A DNA stretch of 57,861 bases from assembly GCA_013215775.1 (NCBI GenBank), contig JABSQO010000011.1, positions 1 through 57,861 of the forward strand, in the 5' to 3' direction. The notes under the pieces were generated by a model, which did no database searches, was not told the DNA's origin, and saw nothing but the letters and a program-made list of their open reading frames with translations. A program made the translations under genes and the position numbers. Source of the stretch: Piscirickettsiaceae bacterium. GTDB lineage: Bacteria > Pseudomonadota > Gammaproteobacteria > Nitrosococcales > Methylophagaceae. Position 1 is the first letter of the stretch. Every line of letters starts with the position of its first letter. Positions 17,401-25,492 of the stretch are shown here, in pieces.

Positions 17401-17518
17401 CGGGGTCTTCCTGTCTTGGTTGGGTACTGTAAGTTGCAAGACCGCCAATCAATACTGCCAGAATTAATAACCAGGTAAATCTGGCATGTGTAATGGTAAA
17501 GTGCGCGAGTTTATCCAT
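14441..17518 (-). CDS. RND-family efflux pump inner-membrane subunit
   Basis: This 1025-aa proton-driven exporter has the usual RND layout. There is an N-terminal span (residues 13-30) and a periplasmic porter domain. Spans 2-7 lie at about 330-530, followed by a second porter domain and six more spans at about 840-1010. The transmembrane-4 motif reads ALGLLVDNGIVIAED, with one Asp followed by Asn, as in several RND subfamilies. Substrates cannot be told. Its GTG/ATG region overlaps the end of the adaptor gene by 8 nt, so the two are translationally coupled. No outer-membrane channel gene is adjacent, so a TolC-type partner would be elsewhere. By eye the gene is more G+C rich than its neighbours, in line with transfer. 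Confidence 0.93.
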   Translation of the reverse strand: MDKLAHFTITHARFTWLLILAVLIGGLATYSTQPRQEDPEVTVRSAQIITRFPGLSPERIEQLITRQIEDQVKQIAEINEIHSISMTGLSIVTLNVHDRYTDMAPIWTKLRNEMTDLESSLPEGHQGIIVNDDYGRVAVVTLALTGNDYSMAEMREVARDLKDSISALPLVASVDLYGVQHERIWLEFDPNFMAQFNLTYSSIVSALQGQNIVLPGGTVNAAGQNIVIEPSGDFQSVDEIRNLAIETNNGQLVYLQDLATIRRAYVEPPQSPAFFNGEPAIVLGISIVTLSNVVELGRQINDHLMIVRPKLPVGMQLDVAIFQPDLVKASVSNATNNLLQTMAAVLIIVMIFLGLRTGMIVGAMVPLTMMITLIGMSIWGIELHRISIAAIIVALGLLVDNGIVIAEDIRSRMDSGVERLEAVLSTTRTLALPLLVSSLTTIIAFLPLVLIEDSTGEFLRSLGQVLALALLSSWVLAITVTPALCYWFLSPASQNGSKTKNSNDSRAYQFYKTLLSVLLSNRIIFVLLMIGLLFSAGQVFQFVKQRSLGPSERNQFTVYLDLPAEAHISETISATKTLSAYLHDGEKNPEVTEILSYVGSGGPRFFLVLSPNDPQPNKAFIVVNTQTSDQIDIVMQRVERFIKRDLPQATGRTQILFLGKSPMGTVELRVLGSNMDILRDLGDQIKQAFYSIPGTKAVRSDWENPVLKFFVDVDQERARRAGVTSQDIARTLSAHFDGQNITSYREGDKVIPVTLRANADERDSLDRLRTIEVFSQSHGVPVPLLQIADFRGEVEPSKIRRFNQQRALTIAGVHPELTAFELVEEMQEVLDQIVIPNGYKLEIEGEVKDAEQSNSKLLAFAPHALFLIVLLLVLQFNSFRRPAIILLTIPLIIIGANFGLVTFRAFFDFTAMLGLFSLAGIIINNGIVMIDRIDQARDEGFDVDDAVTEAALARARPIIMTTITTIVGLLPLALFGGEFWYGMAIVIMCGLGMGTVLTLGFVPVLYSLMFRWRRQSVQHETIATS

Positions 17519-18653
17519 CGTTTAGGCCTTGCTCTGGCGACCATAACTCGACTGTCATGCCTTCACGTAGTAATGGTACTCCAGCACTGACTATCTTTTC
17601 ACCAGCCTCGAGTCCTTCAAAAACCTCTAATTCATTTCCTCGCAAATCACCAACGACAACATACCTAAGCTGCAATTGATTAGTGTCATCGATAATGAAA
17701 AGGGGCGCATTATTGGGTGTCCTTTCCTGCCCGCGAGTAATCCTCAGCAAACCAACTTCAATGGCAATCGCAGATATTGGAATCAGATAGGCGATGCGAC
17801 CATCGAGATATTTATCAAAATTAAATGTCACACTGGCAGTCATGCCTGAGCGAAGATCGGTTTCAGTGGGTGACAGTTGTATCTCAACTGGAAAGGCATT
17901 TCCTGATTCAGCACGCGAACCAATTTGGCTAACGACACCACTCACTGTGGCACCCGCAATAGTGGGAAAGGTCAATTGTACAGCTTGCCCGTAATCAACA
18001 TCACGAATCAAGGTCTCTGGAACAAGCACCTCAACCTTAAGCGCATTTGATGACTGCAAGACAAAGGCTTCTTTACCAACAGATATTTCCTGGAATGGCT
18101 CAATCGATCGAGAAGCAATAGTTCCTGAAAATGGTGCGGTTAGTTTTGTTTGTTGCAGATCACGTTCCTTGTGATCCAGATCACTTTGCGCAGATTGCAG
18201 TTTGCCGCGTGCGGTTGAATGTTCTGCCGTTGCCCTCTCTACCGCCGATTGCATACCGGCGCCTTTTTCAAATATCCTCACTTCCCGTTCATAAGCTTGT
18301 TTGGATTCAACAAGCTTGGCACGTTCGATATTGAGTTGCGCGCGCGCCTGCTCGACTACAAGACGGAGTGGTTCTGAATCAATTCGCGCCAATATTTGAC
18401 CCTCGAGAACCTTGTCTCCTCTGGAAACAAAAACTTCCTCAACTGTTCCACTGACACTAAAGCTCAGTGGCGAAGTATCTGCTGCTACAATTTTTCCTGA
18501 GATACGTCGAGATTGTCCCGTCGCTTGTTCACCAACGACAAAATATTTAACCCTCGGGGTAATCTCTTCCACGGGTGCAGGTTTGTCACTACAAGAAGCT
18601 AGTATTATTCCAAAGGTAAAAACAGCACATAACTTTAGTCTTGTCAGCATCAT
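17511..18653 (-). CDS. RND efflux periplasmic adaptor (membrane fusion protein)
   Basis: This adaptor links the RND pump to an outer-membrane channel. A lipoprotein signal (IILASC) precedes the lipoyl/barrel-sandwich half (LSFSVSGTVEEVFVSRGDKVLEGQ). An alpha-helical hairpin at about residues 95-160 is rich in Ala/Glu. The second lipoyl half reads LTAPFSGTIASRSIEPFQ, followed by beta-barrel and membrane-proximal domains. I set the start at the ATG at 18653 because GGAGG lies 5 nt upstream; a GTG at 18665 would place that SD inside the gene. It is the second gene of the run after 18720-19430 and overlaps the pump by 8 nt. Confidence 0.92.
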   Translation of the reverse strand: MMLTRLKLCAVFTFGIILASCSDKPAPVEEITPRVKYFVVGEQATGQSRRISGKIVAADTSPLSFSVSGTVEEVFVSRGDKVLEGQILARIDSEPLRLVVEQARAQLNIERAKLVESKQAYEREVRIFEKGAGMQSAVERATAEHSTARGKLQSAQSDLDHKERDLQQTKLTAPFSGTIASRSIEPFQEISVGKEAFVLQSSNALKVEVLVPETLIRDVDYGQAVQLTFPTIAGATVSGVVSQIGSRAESGNAFPVEIQLSPTETDLRSGMTASVTFNFDKYLDGRIAYLIPISAIAIEVGLLRITRGQERTPNNAPLFIIDDTNQLQLRYVVVGDLRGNELEVFEGLEAGEKIVSAGVPLLREGMTVELWSPEQGLNDG

Positions 18654-18719
18654 AATTGCCTCCACAGTTTACTAAGTAGGTTAACAGCTAGGTATTAAAA
18701 CAAAATCTAAAGGGCTAAC

Positions 18720-19430
18720 TCAGCGGTAAAACCGGATTTCACGAATAAATGCTAACGATCTACCCCCATCGCCTGCTTTCTTTGTATCCAACCCCACAGC
18801 AAGCCCTGATATTGCAGGGTCATCGTCCCCCTCTTTATCAAAATAGCTCCGGTAAGCTTCAAGAAGATCGAACCGAGTCGTTACGAGTTGCCCCGGTGCC
18901 GGCCGGTCTGCACAAACATAACGACCACCCTTTTTGAAGTATGAGCCTTCATAAGGATGATCGATCCTGTCATCACCATGACACAAGAAGAGTCCTATGA
19001 AATAGGGACTGTTCGGAATAAATAAGGAGCCACTTGGTTGATTTTCGTCGCCCATAAATATGAAGACCATGATGGCTTCGTTTCGTACGCCCTGCTCATA
19101 CGATGCTCCTTCCGGAAACTTATTGACACCCCAGTCAATCTCAATATAGGTGAATTCCGGTACATTCACAGATTCGTTTGCCATCATCCCAAAAGCACGA
19201 CGTTTAGCTTCGATAACAAGGCCATTTTCTCCTATATCAAGGTCAATACGATTCCGATATTTTGCATCCTCATTGAATTGAAATCCCTTACCTTGGAGCC
19301 ATTCTTCCACTGGTCCAGATTCATAGTCCGAAAACCGTAGCAAATGGACCAACGTGCCTTCGTTAGCACAAACTGGAACCGCTGCCATTAGTAAAGCGAA
19401 AATCACGAACGAAGTATTAACAATACGCAT
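18720..19430 (-). CDS. secreted protein of unknown function upstream of the RND operon
   Basis: The 236-aa product has a signal peptide (ending VCANE, about residue 22). The mature protein has beta-rich text such as FTYIEIDWGVNKFPEG, AIMVFIFMGDENQPSGSLF and a final FIREIRFYR, which recalls sugar- or lipid-binding jelly-roll-like folds. I recognise no named family with confidence. It lies 66 nt before the adaptor, same strand, so it probably belongs to the efflux operon as its first gene. That suggests a periplasmic accessory role, but this is inference. Confidence 0.7.
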   Translation of the reverse strand: MRIVNTSFVIFALLMAAVPVCANEGTLVHLLRFSDYESGPVEEWLQGKGFQFNEDAKYRNRIDLDIGENGLVIEAKRRAFGMMANESVNVPEFTYIEIDWGVNKFPEGASYEQGVRNEAIMVFIFMGDENQPSGSLFIPNSPYFIGLFLCHGDDRIDHPYEGSYFKKGGRYVCADRPAPGQLVTTRFDLLEAYRSYFDKEGDDDPAISGLAVGLDTKKAGDGGRSLAFIREIRFYR

Positions 19431-19562
19431 CTTATTTGCCCCCCAGTTGAGTATGGGAAAATTACAAATCTTTTTCCTGAAGTCGCAATTGCTTGTTTGC
19501 CATTCAGAAGTGGATGAATAAATCTGGAATCCTCCCTAATTACTCATATAGAATTCGTTAAA

Positions 19563-19592
19563 TTGTAGACATACAGTTTGTAGACATACAGT
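19563..19592. repeat. 15-bp unit repeated twice
   Basis: TTGTAGACATACAGT occurs twice in tandem, upstream of the hydrolase gene. A 4-bp AATA-type microsatellite with interruptions follows at about 19609-19631. Confidence 0.9.
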
Positions 19593-19661
19593 TATTTAAG
19601 TTAACATGAATAAATAAATAAATGAATAAATGATGCAAGACTGTAATGCGGGAAAGTTAAT

Positions 19662-20942
19662 ATGAAACCGAAAATGATTAAGTATTTAATTGCATTTTTT
19701 TTATCAGTATGTCTGAATCATGTTACTGCAGGATCATATGATTACCCCATTTCTGAACCTTATGCAGCGACTGTACTTGGTACGCCACTTAATTTCAGAG
19801 CTACGATATCGAAAAAAGTACTTTCCAACAACCATAAACTCGTGGTATTCCCTAATCGAATAATACCTGAGCTTTTTTGGTATGACGACGGCTTACGTTA
19901 TTCGCTGGCGAAACAAAAAGACAGGGCACCATTAATTTTTATTATTGCTGGAACTGGTGGTAGTCACAACTCGGCAAGGATGAAGTCAATGGAAGGTGCA
20001 TTTTATATGGCCGGATTCCATGTAGTTTTATTATCATCACCAACACATCAAAATTTCATCATTTCTGCATCGGCTACCAGCATACCCGGGCATCTTGAGT
20101 ATGATGCGAAAGATATTTATCACGTCATGCAATTGATCAAGCATAAACACAATGATGAAATAAAAGTTAGTGAGAATTATTTAACGGGTTATAGTCTGGG
20201 AGGCACACAGGCTGCTTTTATATCCAAGTTGGATGAGAAAGAGCAGTTTTTTAAATTCAAGAAGGTGCTCATGATCAATCCGCCTGTGAGCTTGTTTAAC
20301 TCTGTAAACATTCTTGATGAGATGGCTTTTAATAATATTCCCGGTGGGCCGGATAACTTTAAGGCATATTTTGACGATTTGGTGGCGACCTTTGCTGATA
20401 TTTATAAAACTGGAAATGATTTAGGATTTGATGACGATTTTCTTTATGCTGCTTATCTCAATAAGCGGCCGAAGGACACACGCAAAATTGCCGCATTGAT
20501 TGGTGTCTCTTTTCGAATAGCGTTTGCAAACATGGTGTTTACCACGGACGTGATGAACAACTGGGGGTATATTGTTCCAAAAAATCGAGTACTGACGTCA
20601 GGTGATTCATTGACAAATTATTCTATTGTTGCCCATCGCATTACGTTCTTACAGTACTTCAATGAACTGTTGTTTCCATTTTACCAAAGCAAGAATCCCG
20701 ATCTCACACGGGAACAAATGTTACATAAGCTAAGTTTGAAAAGTATTGAGGATTACCTGAAAAACAGTGACAAAATAGGTGTAATGCATAACAGGGACGA
20801 TCTGATTCTGGCTCCAGGGGAGATTGAATATATTCAAGATATATTTCAATCGCGGGCAAAAATTTATCCAAAAGGCGGTCACCTCGGAAACATGGAATAC
20901 ACTGAAAATGTTGATTTCATGTTGGATTTTTTTAATCAATAA
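19662..20942 (+). CDS. secreted alpha/beta-hydrolase-type serine hydrolase
   Basis: The 426-aa product has a signal peptide (about residues 1-23). The alpha/beta-hydrolase core shows an oxyanion region (FIIAGTGGSHNSARMKSM), the nucleophile elbow GYSLGG and a late His (KGGHLGNMEY). A plausible acid is the Asp in MHNRDDLI. The substrate is unknown; an acyl ester or lipid is a fair guess since the next gene is MlaA. The stop codon TAA is itself part of the 7-bp tandem repeat that fills the gap to mlaA. The start has only a weak GGAAAG. The gene lies inside the putative tRNA-fMet island. Confidence 0.8.
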   Translation: MKPKMIKYLIAFFLSVCLNHVTAGSYDYPISEPYAATVLGTPLNFRATISKKVLSNNHKLVVFPNRIIPELFWYDDGLRYSLAKQKDRAPLIFIIAGTGGSHNSARMKSMEGAFYMAGFHVVLLSSPTHQNFIISASATSIPGHLEYDAKDIYHVMQLIKHKHNDEIKVSENYLTGYSLGGTQAAFISKLDEKEQFFKFKKVLMINPPVSLFNSVNILDEMAFNNIPGGPDNFKAYFDDLVATFADIYKTGNDLGFDDDFLYAAYLNKRPKDTRKIAALIGVSFRIAFANMVFTTDVMNNWGYIVPKNRVLTSGDSLTNYSIVAHRITFLQYFNELLFPFYQSKNPDLTREQMLHKLSLKSIEDYLKNSDKIGVMHNRDDLILAPGEIEYIQDIFQSRAKIYPKGGHLGNMEYTENVDFMLDFFNQ

Positions 20943-21003
20943 TCAATAATCAATAATCAATAATCAATAATCAATAATCAATAATCAATAATCAATAATC
21001 AAT
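20934..21003. repeat. 7-bp tandem repeat, 10 perfect copies
   Basis: The unit AATCAAT is repeated ten times, and an eleventh copy (AATCAAA) differs at its last base. The array starts inside the last codons of the hydrolase and ends just before the MlaA start codon. Because 7 is not a multiple of 3 and each unit pair contains TAA, all frames are closed here. Confidence 0.97.
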
Positions 21004-21017
21004 AATCAAATGACATT

Positions 21018-21788
21018 ATGAGATCGTTAAGATATTTTTTTGTAAAAATACATTTCTTGATGATTTTTTACATTGTTTTGGTGCTATCCGGTTGTAGCAC
21101 AACCGCCGATCTACAGAAAGAATACATCCCTCCGATGCACCCAGTTGAAGACTATGTTAAGGAGGATGTTGATTATGTTGTTAATGTCTACGATCCATGG
21201 GAAAAAATGAATCGTGCAGTCTATAAATTTAATGCGAAATTTGACCGATTTATTTTCCTCCCGATACTAGATGTTTACGATGCTATTTTGCCTGATTTTG
21301 TTGAAGACGGTATCGCTAATTTCTTTTCAAACATTGGCGAGACTACCAATTTCACCAACTCGGTATTACAGTTGAAACCCGATGCTGCGGTTTCTGCATT
21401 GAGTCGATTTGTTTTTAATTCGACAATCGGTCTCTTTGGTGTATTAGATGTTGCAACCCCGATGAATATTCCCGAATGGGAGGAGGATTTTGGACAGACA
21501 TTAGGGCACTATGGTGTAAGTAATGGCCCGTATCTTGTATTACCAATACTTGGCCCATCGAGTCTACGTGATGCCACCGGACTAGCGGTAGATGCCGCCG
21601 TATTTCAGGTTGTCGATCCACTAAATCTTGATGATCACAGAGAGAGAAAAATTGCATACGGTTCTTTAAAAGCAATTAGTACGAGGAGAGAAATTGAATT
21701 TCGTTACTATGAATCAGGAACACCATTTGAATATGATATGACTCGATTGCTTTATGGTAAATGGCGAGAAATACAAATTAACAAATAA
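21018..21788 (+). CDS. mlaA: MlaA/VacJ family outer-membrane lipoprotein
   Basis: MlaA sits in the outer membrane and removes phospholipids from the outer leaflet, passing them to MlaC for return transport. The 256-aa product has a lipobox (LVLSGC). The family text includes DPWEKMNRAVYKFNAKFDRFI, SNIGETTNFTNSVLQLKP and the glycine-rich EEDFGQTLGHYGVSNGPYLVLPILGPSSLRD. The rest of the mla system is not in this window, which is common. It may be co-transcribed with the hydrolase through the 7-bp repeat. The symbol is used for the family; this could be an extra, island-borne copy. Confidence 0.9.
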   Translation: MRSLRYFFVKIHFLMIFYIVLVLSGCSTTADLQKEYIPPMHPVEDYVKEDVDYVVNVYDPWEKMNRAVYKFNAKFDRFIFLPILDVYDAILPDFVEDGIANFFSNIGETTNFTNSVLQLKPDAAVSALSRFVFNSTIGLFGVLDVATPMNIPEWEEDFGQTLGHYGVSNGPYLVLPILGPSSLRDATGLAVDAAVFQVVDPLNLDDHRERKIAYGSLKAISTRREIEFRYYESGTPFEYDMTRLLYGKWREIQINK

Positions 21789-22012
21789 GATATTTAGCTA
21801 TAGATTTCATTATCCAAATTTAAAAGTCTATGATGCAGCACTGAGCCTGCGGTAGTGATGTAAAAGTTTTCGCCTGAATAAACGTGTAGTTTCTGCGGAT
21901 TTCTGCTTGATATGAGCATGATAATGATTTTCGGATACATGCCATGATTTCAGCTCACTACGTAAATCAAGTTACGCATATTTGCGTACTCTAGTGAGTT
22001 CGACTTGGTTTC

Positions 22013-22133
<121 letters not shown>

Positions 22134-22180
22134 CCTGAATAAGCGCAGAAGTATACTTACTCACATAGCGCCATGCAAGT

Positions 22181-23578
22181 TTATTTATTCCTTTCTTTCA
22201 GCTTTCTCGTTAGTGTGTTTCTGCCCCACCCTAAAAGTTTTGCTGCTTCTTGGCGTTTACCAACTGTTTTCTCAAGTGCCACGTCCATTAACAAGTATTC
22301 AACCTCCGATACTACATCCGCTAAAACACCCTCTTCTCCTGTTAATGCTTTTTGTGATGCCCATTGTTTAAATAATACTTGCCAACTACTTAACCCCTCT
22401 TGTGAAATGGATGTTTCGGTCATGAGTTCACTTGGTAAATCATCAACTTGAACAATTTTCGCTGGAGACATCACCGTTAACCAACGACACGTATTTTCTA
22501 ATTGTCTTACGTTACCCGCCCATAATAATTGGCTTAAATAACGTTCCACTTCTGGTGATAATATTTTTGTTGGTACCGCCAATTCACTCGCCGCTTTATT
22601 GAGAAAATAACTTGCTAGAGCAGGGATATCTTCGCGTCGTTCTCGCAGTGAAGGTATTTGAATACGAATCACATTTAATCGATGAAATAAATCTTCCCTA
22701 AACTCACCTCGTTGTACGCGCTGTTCTAAATTCTGGTGGGTTGCTGCCACAATACGAACATCAGCTTTAACAGCACTCTGACCACCGACTCGAAAAAACT
22801 CACCATCAGACAATACTCGTAGTAGCCTAGTTTGTAAGTCTAAAGGCATATCGCCTATTTCATCTAAAAATAAGGTTCCACCATCTGCTTGTTCAAACCG
22901 GCCCTTACGGGTTGCATGAGCCCCCGTAAAAGCGCCTTTTTCATGACCAAACAATTCAGATTCCATCAGTTCTTTTGGAATAGCAGCCATATTCAATGCA
23001 ATAAATGGAGATTTATTCCTCGGGCTATGTTTATGTAAAGCATTAGCAACTAACTCCTTACCGGTGCCTGATTCACCATTAATCAATACCGTAATATTTG
23101 AGCGGGCTAATCGTCCAATTGCTCTGAATACTTCCTGCATTGCCGGAGCTTCGCCAATAATTTCCGTGCCGAGATTAACGGTTTCCTCATCGACTTGATA
23201 TTGCTCTTGGCTATGTGAAATAGCACGTTGAACTAATTCAACTGCCTCATCAACATCAAATGGCTTAGGTAAATATTCAAATGCACCACCCTCATATACT
23301 GATACAGCACTATCTAAATCTGAGTAGGCAGTCATAATAATAACCGGCAGATCAGGCACCATTCGTTTAATATCAGCCATGAGTTGCAAACCATCAATGC
23401 CTGGCATCCGAATATCACTCACCAATACATCAGGTCGACTCGTTTTTAATTCATCCAATACCGAATTACCATTTTCAAATACCTGCACAGTAATACCAAC
23501 TGCTTGCATTGCTTTTTCTAACACCCAACGGATTGAACGGTCGTCATCCACTACCCATACTTTTGCTTTACTTGTCAC
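22181..23578 (-). CDS. ntrC: nitrogen regulation response regulator NtrC (NR(I))
   Basis: NtrC activates sigma54 promoters under nitrogen limitation. Three domains are clear. A receiver has phospho-acceptor Asp55 ([10 protein letters not shown]). A central AAA+ domain has Walker A GESGTGKE and the sigma54-contact loop GAFTGA. The C-terminal Fis-type helix-turn-helix reads [20 protein letters not shown] place the start at the GTG at 23578, because GGAG lies 7 nt upstream and the product then begins [12 protein letters not shown]. The GTG overlaps the ntrB stop by 11 nt, indicating coupling. A longer frame to 23602 lacks an RBS. Confidence 0.95.
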   Translation of the reverse strand: MTSKAKVWVVDDDRSIRWVLEKAMQAVGITVQVFENGNSVLDELKTSRPDVLVSDIRMPGIDGLQLMADIKRMVPDLPVIIMTAYSDLDSAVSVYEGGAFEYLPKPFDVDEAVELVQRAISHSQEQYQVDEETVNLGTEIIGEAPAMQEVFRAIGRLARSNITVLINGESGTGKELVANALHKHSPRNKSPFIALNMAAIPKELMESELFGHEKGAFTGAHATRKGRFEQADGGTLFLDEIGDMPLDLQTRLLRVLSDGEFFRVGGQSAVKADVRIVAATHQNLEQRVQRGEFREDLFHRLNVIRIQIPSLRERREDIPALASYFLNKAASELAVPTKILSPEVERYLSQLLWAGNVRQLENTCRWLTVMSPAKIVQVDDLPSELMTETSISQEGLSSWQVLFKQWASQKALTGEEGVLADVVSEVEYLLMDVALEKTVGKRQEAAKLLGWGRNTLTRKLKERNK

Positions 23579-24623
23579 CAACTTTCTCCAAAGGAAAAAC
23601 AACTGAAAATACCGTGCGACCAGGCCGACTAGTACAACTTATCGAGCCATGATTTCGGTGAATTAAATTTTGTGAAAGATATAATCCCAAGCCCGTGCCT
23701 TCTGCTCGACCCGTTACCAGCGGATAAAACATGGTTTCTTTTAATGATTTAGGAATACCTGGGCCATTATCTTCAATATCAATACCCACTCCTGTGCGGT
23801 GGCGTTGATTTTCGATGGTGATATGGCGCTGAATGCGTGTCCGTAAAATAATCTTACCAACACCATTCATTGCTTGGACTGCATTACGAATGATATTTAA
23901 AAAGATTTGAACCAGTTGATCAAAATCAGCATAAAATTCTGGAATACTCGGATCGTAATCACCCTTGAATTCTAACCTCTCATCCACTTCAGCTAAAACT
24001 AATTGTCGAACATGCTGCATCACTTGGTGAATATTAACTAAGTTATTCTTCGTTTTTTGGCTCGGCCCTAACATGTCATTCATCAAGTTTTGTAAGCGAT
24101 CAGCCTCGCTAATAATAATGCCGGTATATTCTTTTAACTCATCAGAATCCAACTGGCGCTCTAATAATTGTGCGGCACCACGTAAGCCCCCCAAAGGGTT
24201 TTTGATCTCATGGGCAAGCCCACGGACGACTTGCTGTTGAGCATGTAAGCTATCATTACGGCTAATCCGATGTTGTACGTCCAGTTGAGAAAATTCGAGT
24301 AGTAGTAATGGTCTGTTAGGTTCGGATTCTAATAACTTAATCGAACAATCGACGAATGTTTCACCTGTCGTGTACACATACAGTTTCATTTCACGCTCAA
24401 TCAATTCTTGGCCTGTTTGTAATACTCGCTGCAAACAAGTAAACAAACTATGTTCACCTGGTAATAAACTCTGTAATGGAATATGTTTGGCTTGGTATTG
24501 ACTCATATCGAACAATATTTCTGCTGATGCATTAATAAATTTCACACTCAATTGTTCATCAAGAATAATGATAGATGTACTTAAATTCTCGATAATATTT
24601 TGATAAGGGATTTCAATTGTCAT
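23568..24623 (-). CDS. ntrB: nitrogen regulation sensor kinase NtrB (NR(II))
   Basis: This cytoplasmic histidine kinase/phosphatase controls NtrC in response to PII. The 351-aa product has a PAS-like N-terminal domain (about residues 8-110). The H-box has phospho-His138 (RGLAHEIKNPLGG), and the HATPase part has N, G1 and G2 boxes (NIIRNAVQAM, DIEDNGPGIP, GTGLGLYLS). It has no membrane spans, as expected. An NtrC-type box at 24808-24824 lies about 190 nt upstream and suggests autoregulation. Confidence 0.95.
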   Translation of the reverse strand: MTIEIPYQNIIENLSTSIIILDEQLSVKFINASAEILFDMSQYQAKHIPLQSLLPGEHSLFTCLQRVLQTGQELIEREMKLYVYTTGETFVDCSIKLLESEPNRPLLLLEFSQLDVQHRISRNDSLHAQQQVVRGLAHEIKNPLGGLRGAAQLLERQLDSDELKEYTGIIISEADRLQNLMNDMLGPSQKTKNNLVNIHQVMQHVRQLVLAEVDERLEFKGDYDPSIPEFYADFDQLVQIFLNIIRNAVQAMNGVGKIILRTRIQRHITIENQRHRTGVGIDIEDNGPGIPKSLKETMFYPLVTGRAEGTGLGLYLSQNLIHRNHGSISCTSRPGRTVFSVVFPLEKVGDK

Positions 24624-24807
24624 GTTAATTTATTCATCAATAACGTTTGCATAAAATCAATAGAGCAAAAACTGCTCCAACTCTTAAAGTACTGCCTTTA
24701 TTTATCAAATAAATATTAAATATCAACTGGTTAAAGTTAATATTAATTTAATCAAGATAGAAAATATCAGCCGACAAGCAACAGTATATGTCACACACAC
24801 CTTTTAT

Positions 24808-24824
24808 TGCACCATAATAGTGCA
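24808..24824. promoter_or_regulatory. NtrC-binding box upstream of ntrBC
   Basis: TGCACCATAATAGTGCA fits the enteric NtrC box pattern TGCAC-N7-GTGCA. It sits just past the stop codon of the DUF4124 gene. I found no good -24/-12 sigma54 element between it and ntrB, so it may repress a sigma70 promoter, as at enteric glnLp. Confidence 0.65.
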
Positions 24825-24851
24825 TTGCGGGAGTTTTGGGAATTTTATTTG

Positions 24852-25382
24852 TTACGGACCCGCGACAGAGCGACGGTGGATATGGAATAAAATAGATTTA
24901 CTGTTTTTCATAACCTTACCGGCTTTATCAACAACAGATGCAACAACAATATGGCTGCCACGGTCAATATTCGTTAAAGTAAAGCTTGTGCTGGACTGCG
25001 GTTCTCCAACACGTTGGCCATCTAATTTAAATACTATTTGATCCGCTCTCTCTGAATTAAGAGCAGGACTAATATTCACCGCAATGGTAACGGTACCACC
25101 ACCATCCCAAATACTTTCATTCTGCTCTGGAGATGCAATGCTAATTTTATAGTTGGGAGGCGTTAAATCTTGTTCTAGCTCAACGATGTCTTCAGTTATA
25201 ACATCAACTTTCGTAGGAATAGGGGTAGGCGTGTAAGTTGATAATTCTTTTAATTCAATTAGTTCGGCATTCTCAGAAGGCATATCAGAATATGAAACAT
25301 TACCGTACTCATCGATTGAACGATAAAGTGCCGCGTATGCACTCATCGTGACAAATAGTAGTGATACTAACCAATATTTCAT
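24852..25382 (-). CDS. DUF4124 domain-containing periplasmic protein
   Basis: The 176-aa product has a signal peptide (cleavage after AYA, about residue 17). The DUF4124 start (ALYRSIDEYGNVSYSDMPS) is followed by a Pro-rich linker. The C-terminal beta-sandwich-like part (LNSERADQIVFKLDGQRVG, GSHIVVASVVDKAGKV) resembles Ig-like or CARDB folds. Its function is unknown. A DUF4124 gene between glnA and ntrBC recurs in many gammaproteobacteria, to my recollection. It is separated from glnA by a strong terminator. Confidence 0.85.
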   Translation of the reverse strand: MKYWLVSLLFVTMSAYAALYRSIDEYGNVSYSDMPSENAELIELKELSTYTPTPIPTKVDVITEDIVELEQDLTPPNYKISIASPEQNESIWDGGGTVTIAVNISPALNSERADQIVFKLDGQRVGEPQSSTSFTLTNIDRGSHIVVASVVDKAGKVMKNSKSILFHIHRRSVAGP

Positions 25383-25433
25383 AGTCGAAGCATAGAACAG
25401 CTGCGTAGTAACTGCAACATATCAGGCATAAAA

Positions 25434-25469
25434 AAACGTCTCTACCTTATAAATAAAGTAGAGACGTTT
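25434..25469 (-). terminator. Rho-independent terminator after glnA
   Basis: A perfect 12-bp stem (AAACGTCTCTAC / GTAGAGACGTTT) with a 12-nt loop is followed by a run of T on the minus strand. It lies 24 nt past the glnA stop codon. Confidence 0.9.
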
Positions 25470-25492
25470 CACACATTTAAAACAAATGTTGC

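Noticed and set aside
20934-21010. Possible CRISPR or coding repeat
   Set aside because: The 7-bp units have no spacers and close all frames.
13454-22012. A prophage in the island
   Set aside because: No capsid, tail, lysis, replication or integrase genes are present.
24624-24807. sigma54 promoter for ntrB
   Set aside because: No GG-N10-GC pattern was found on the minus strand.
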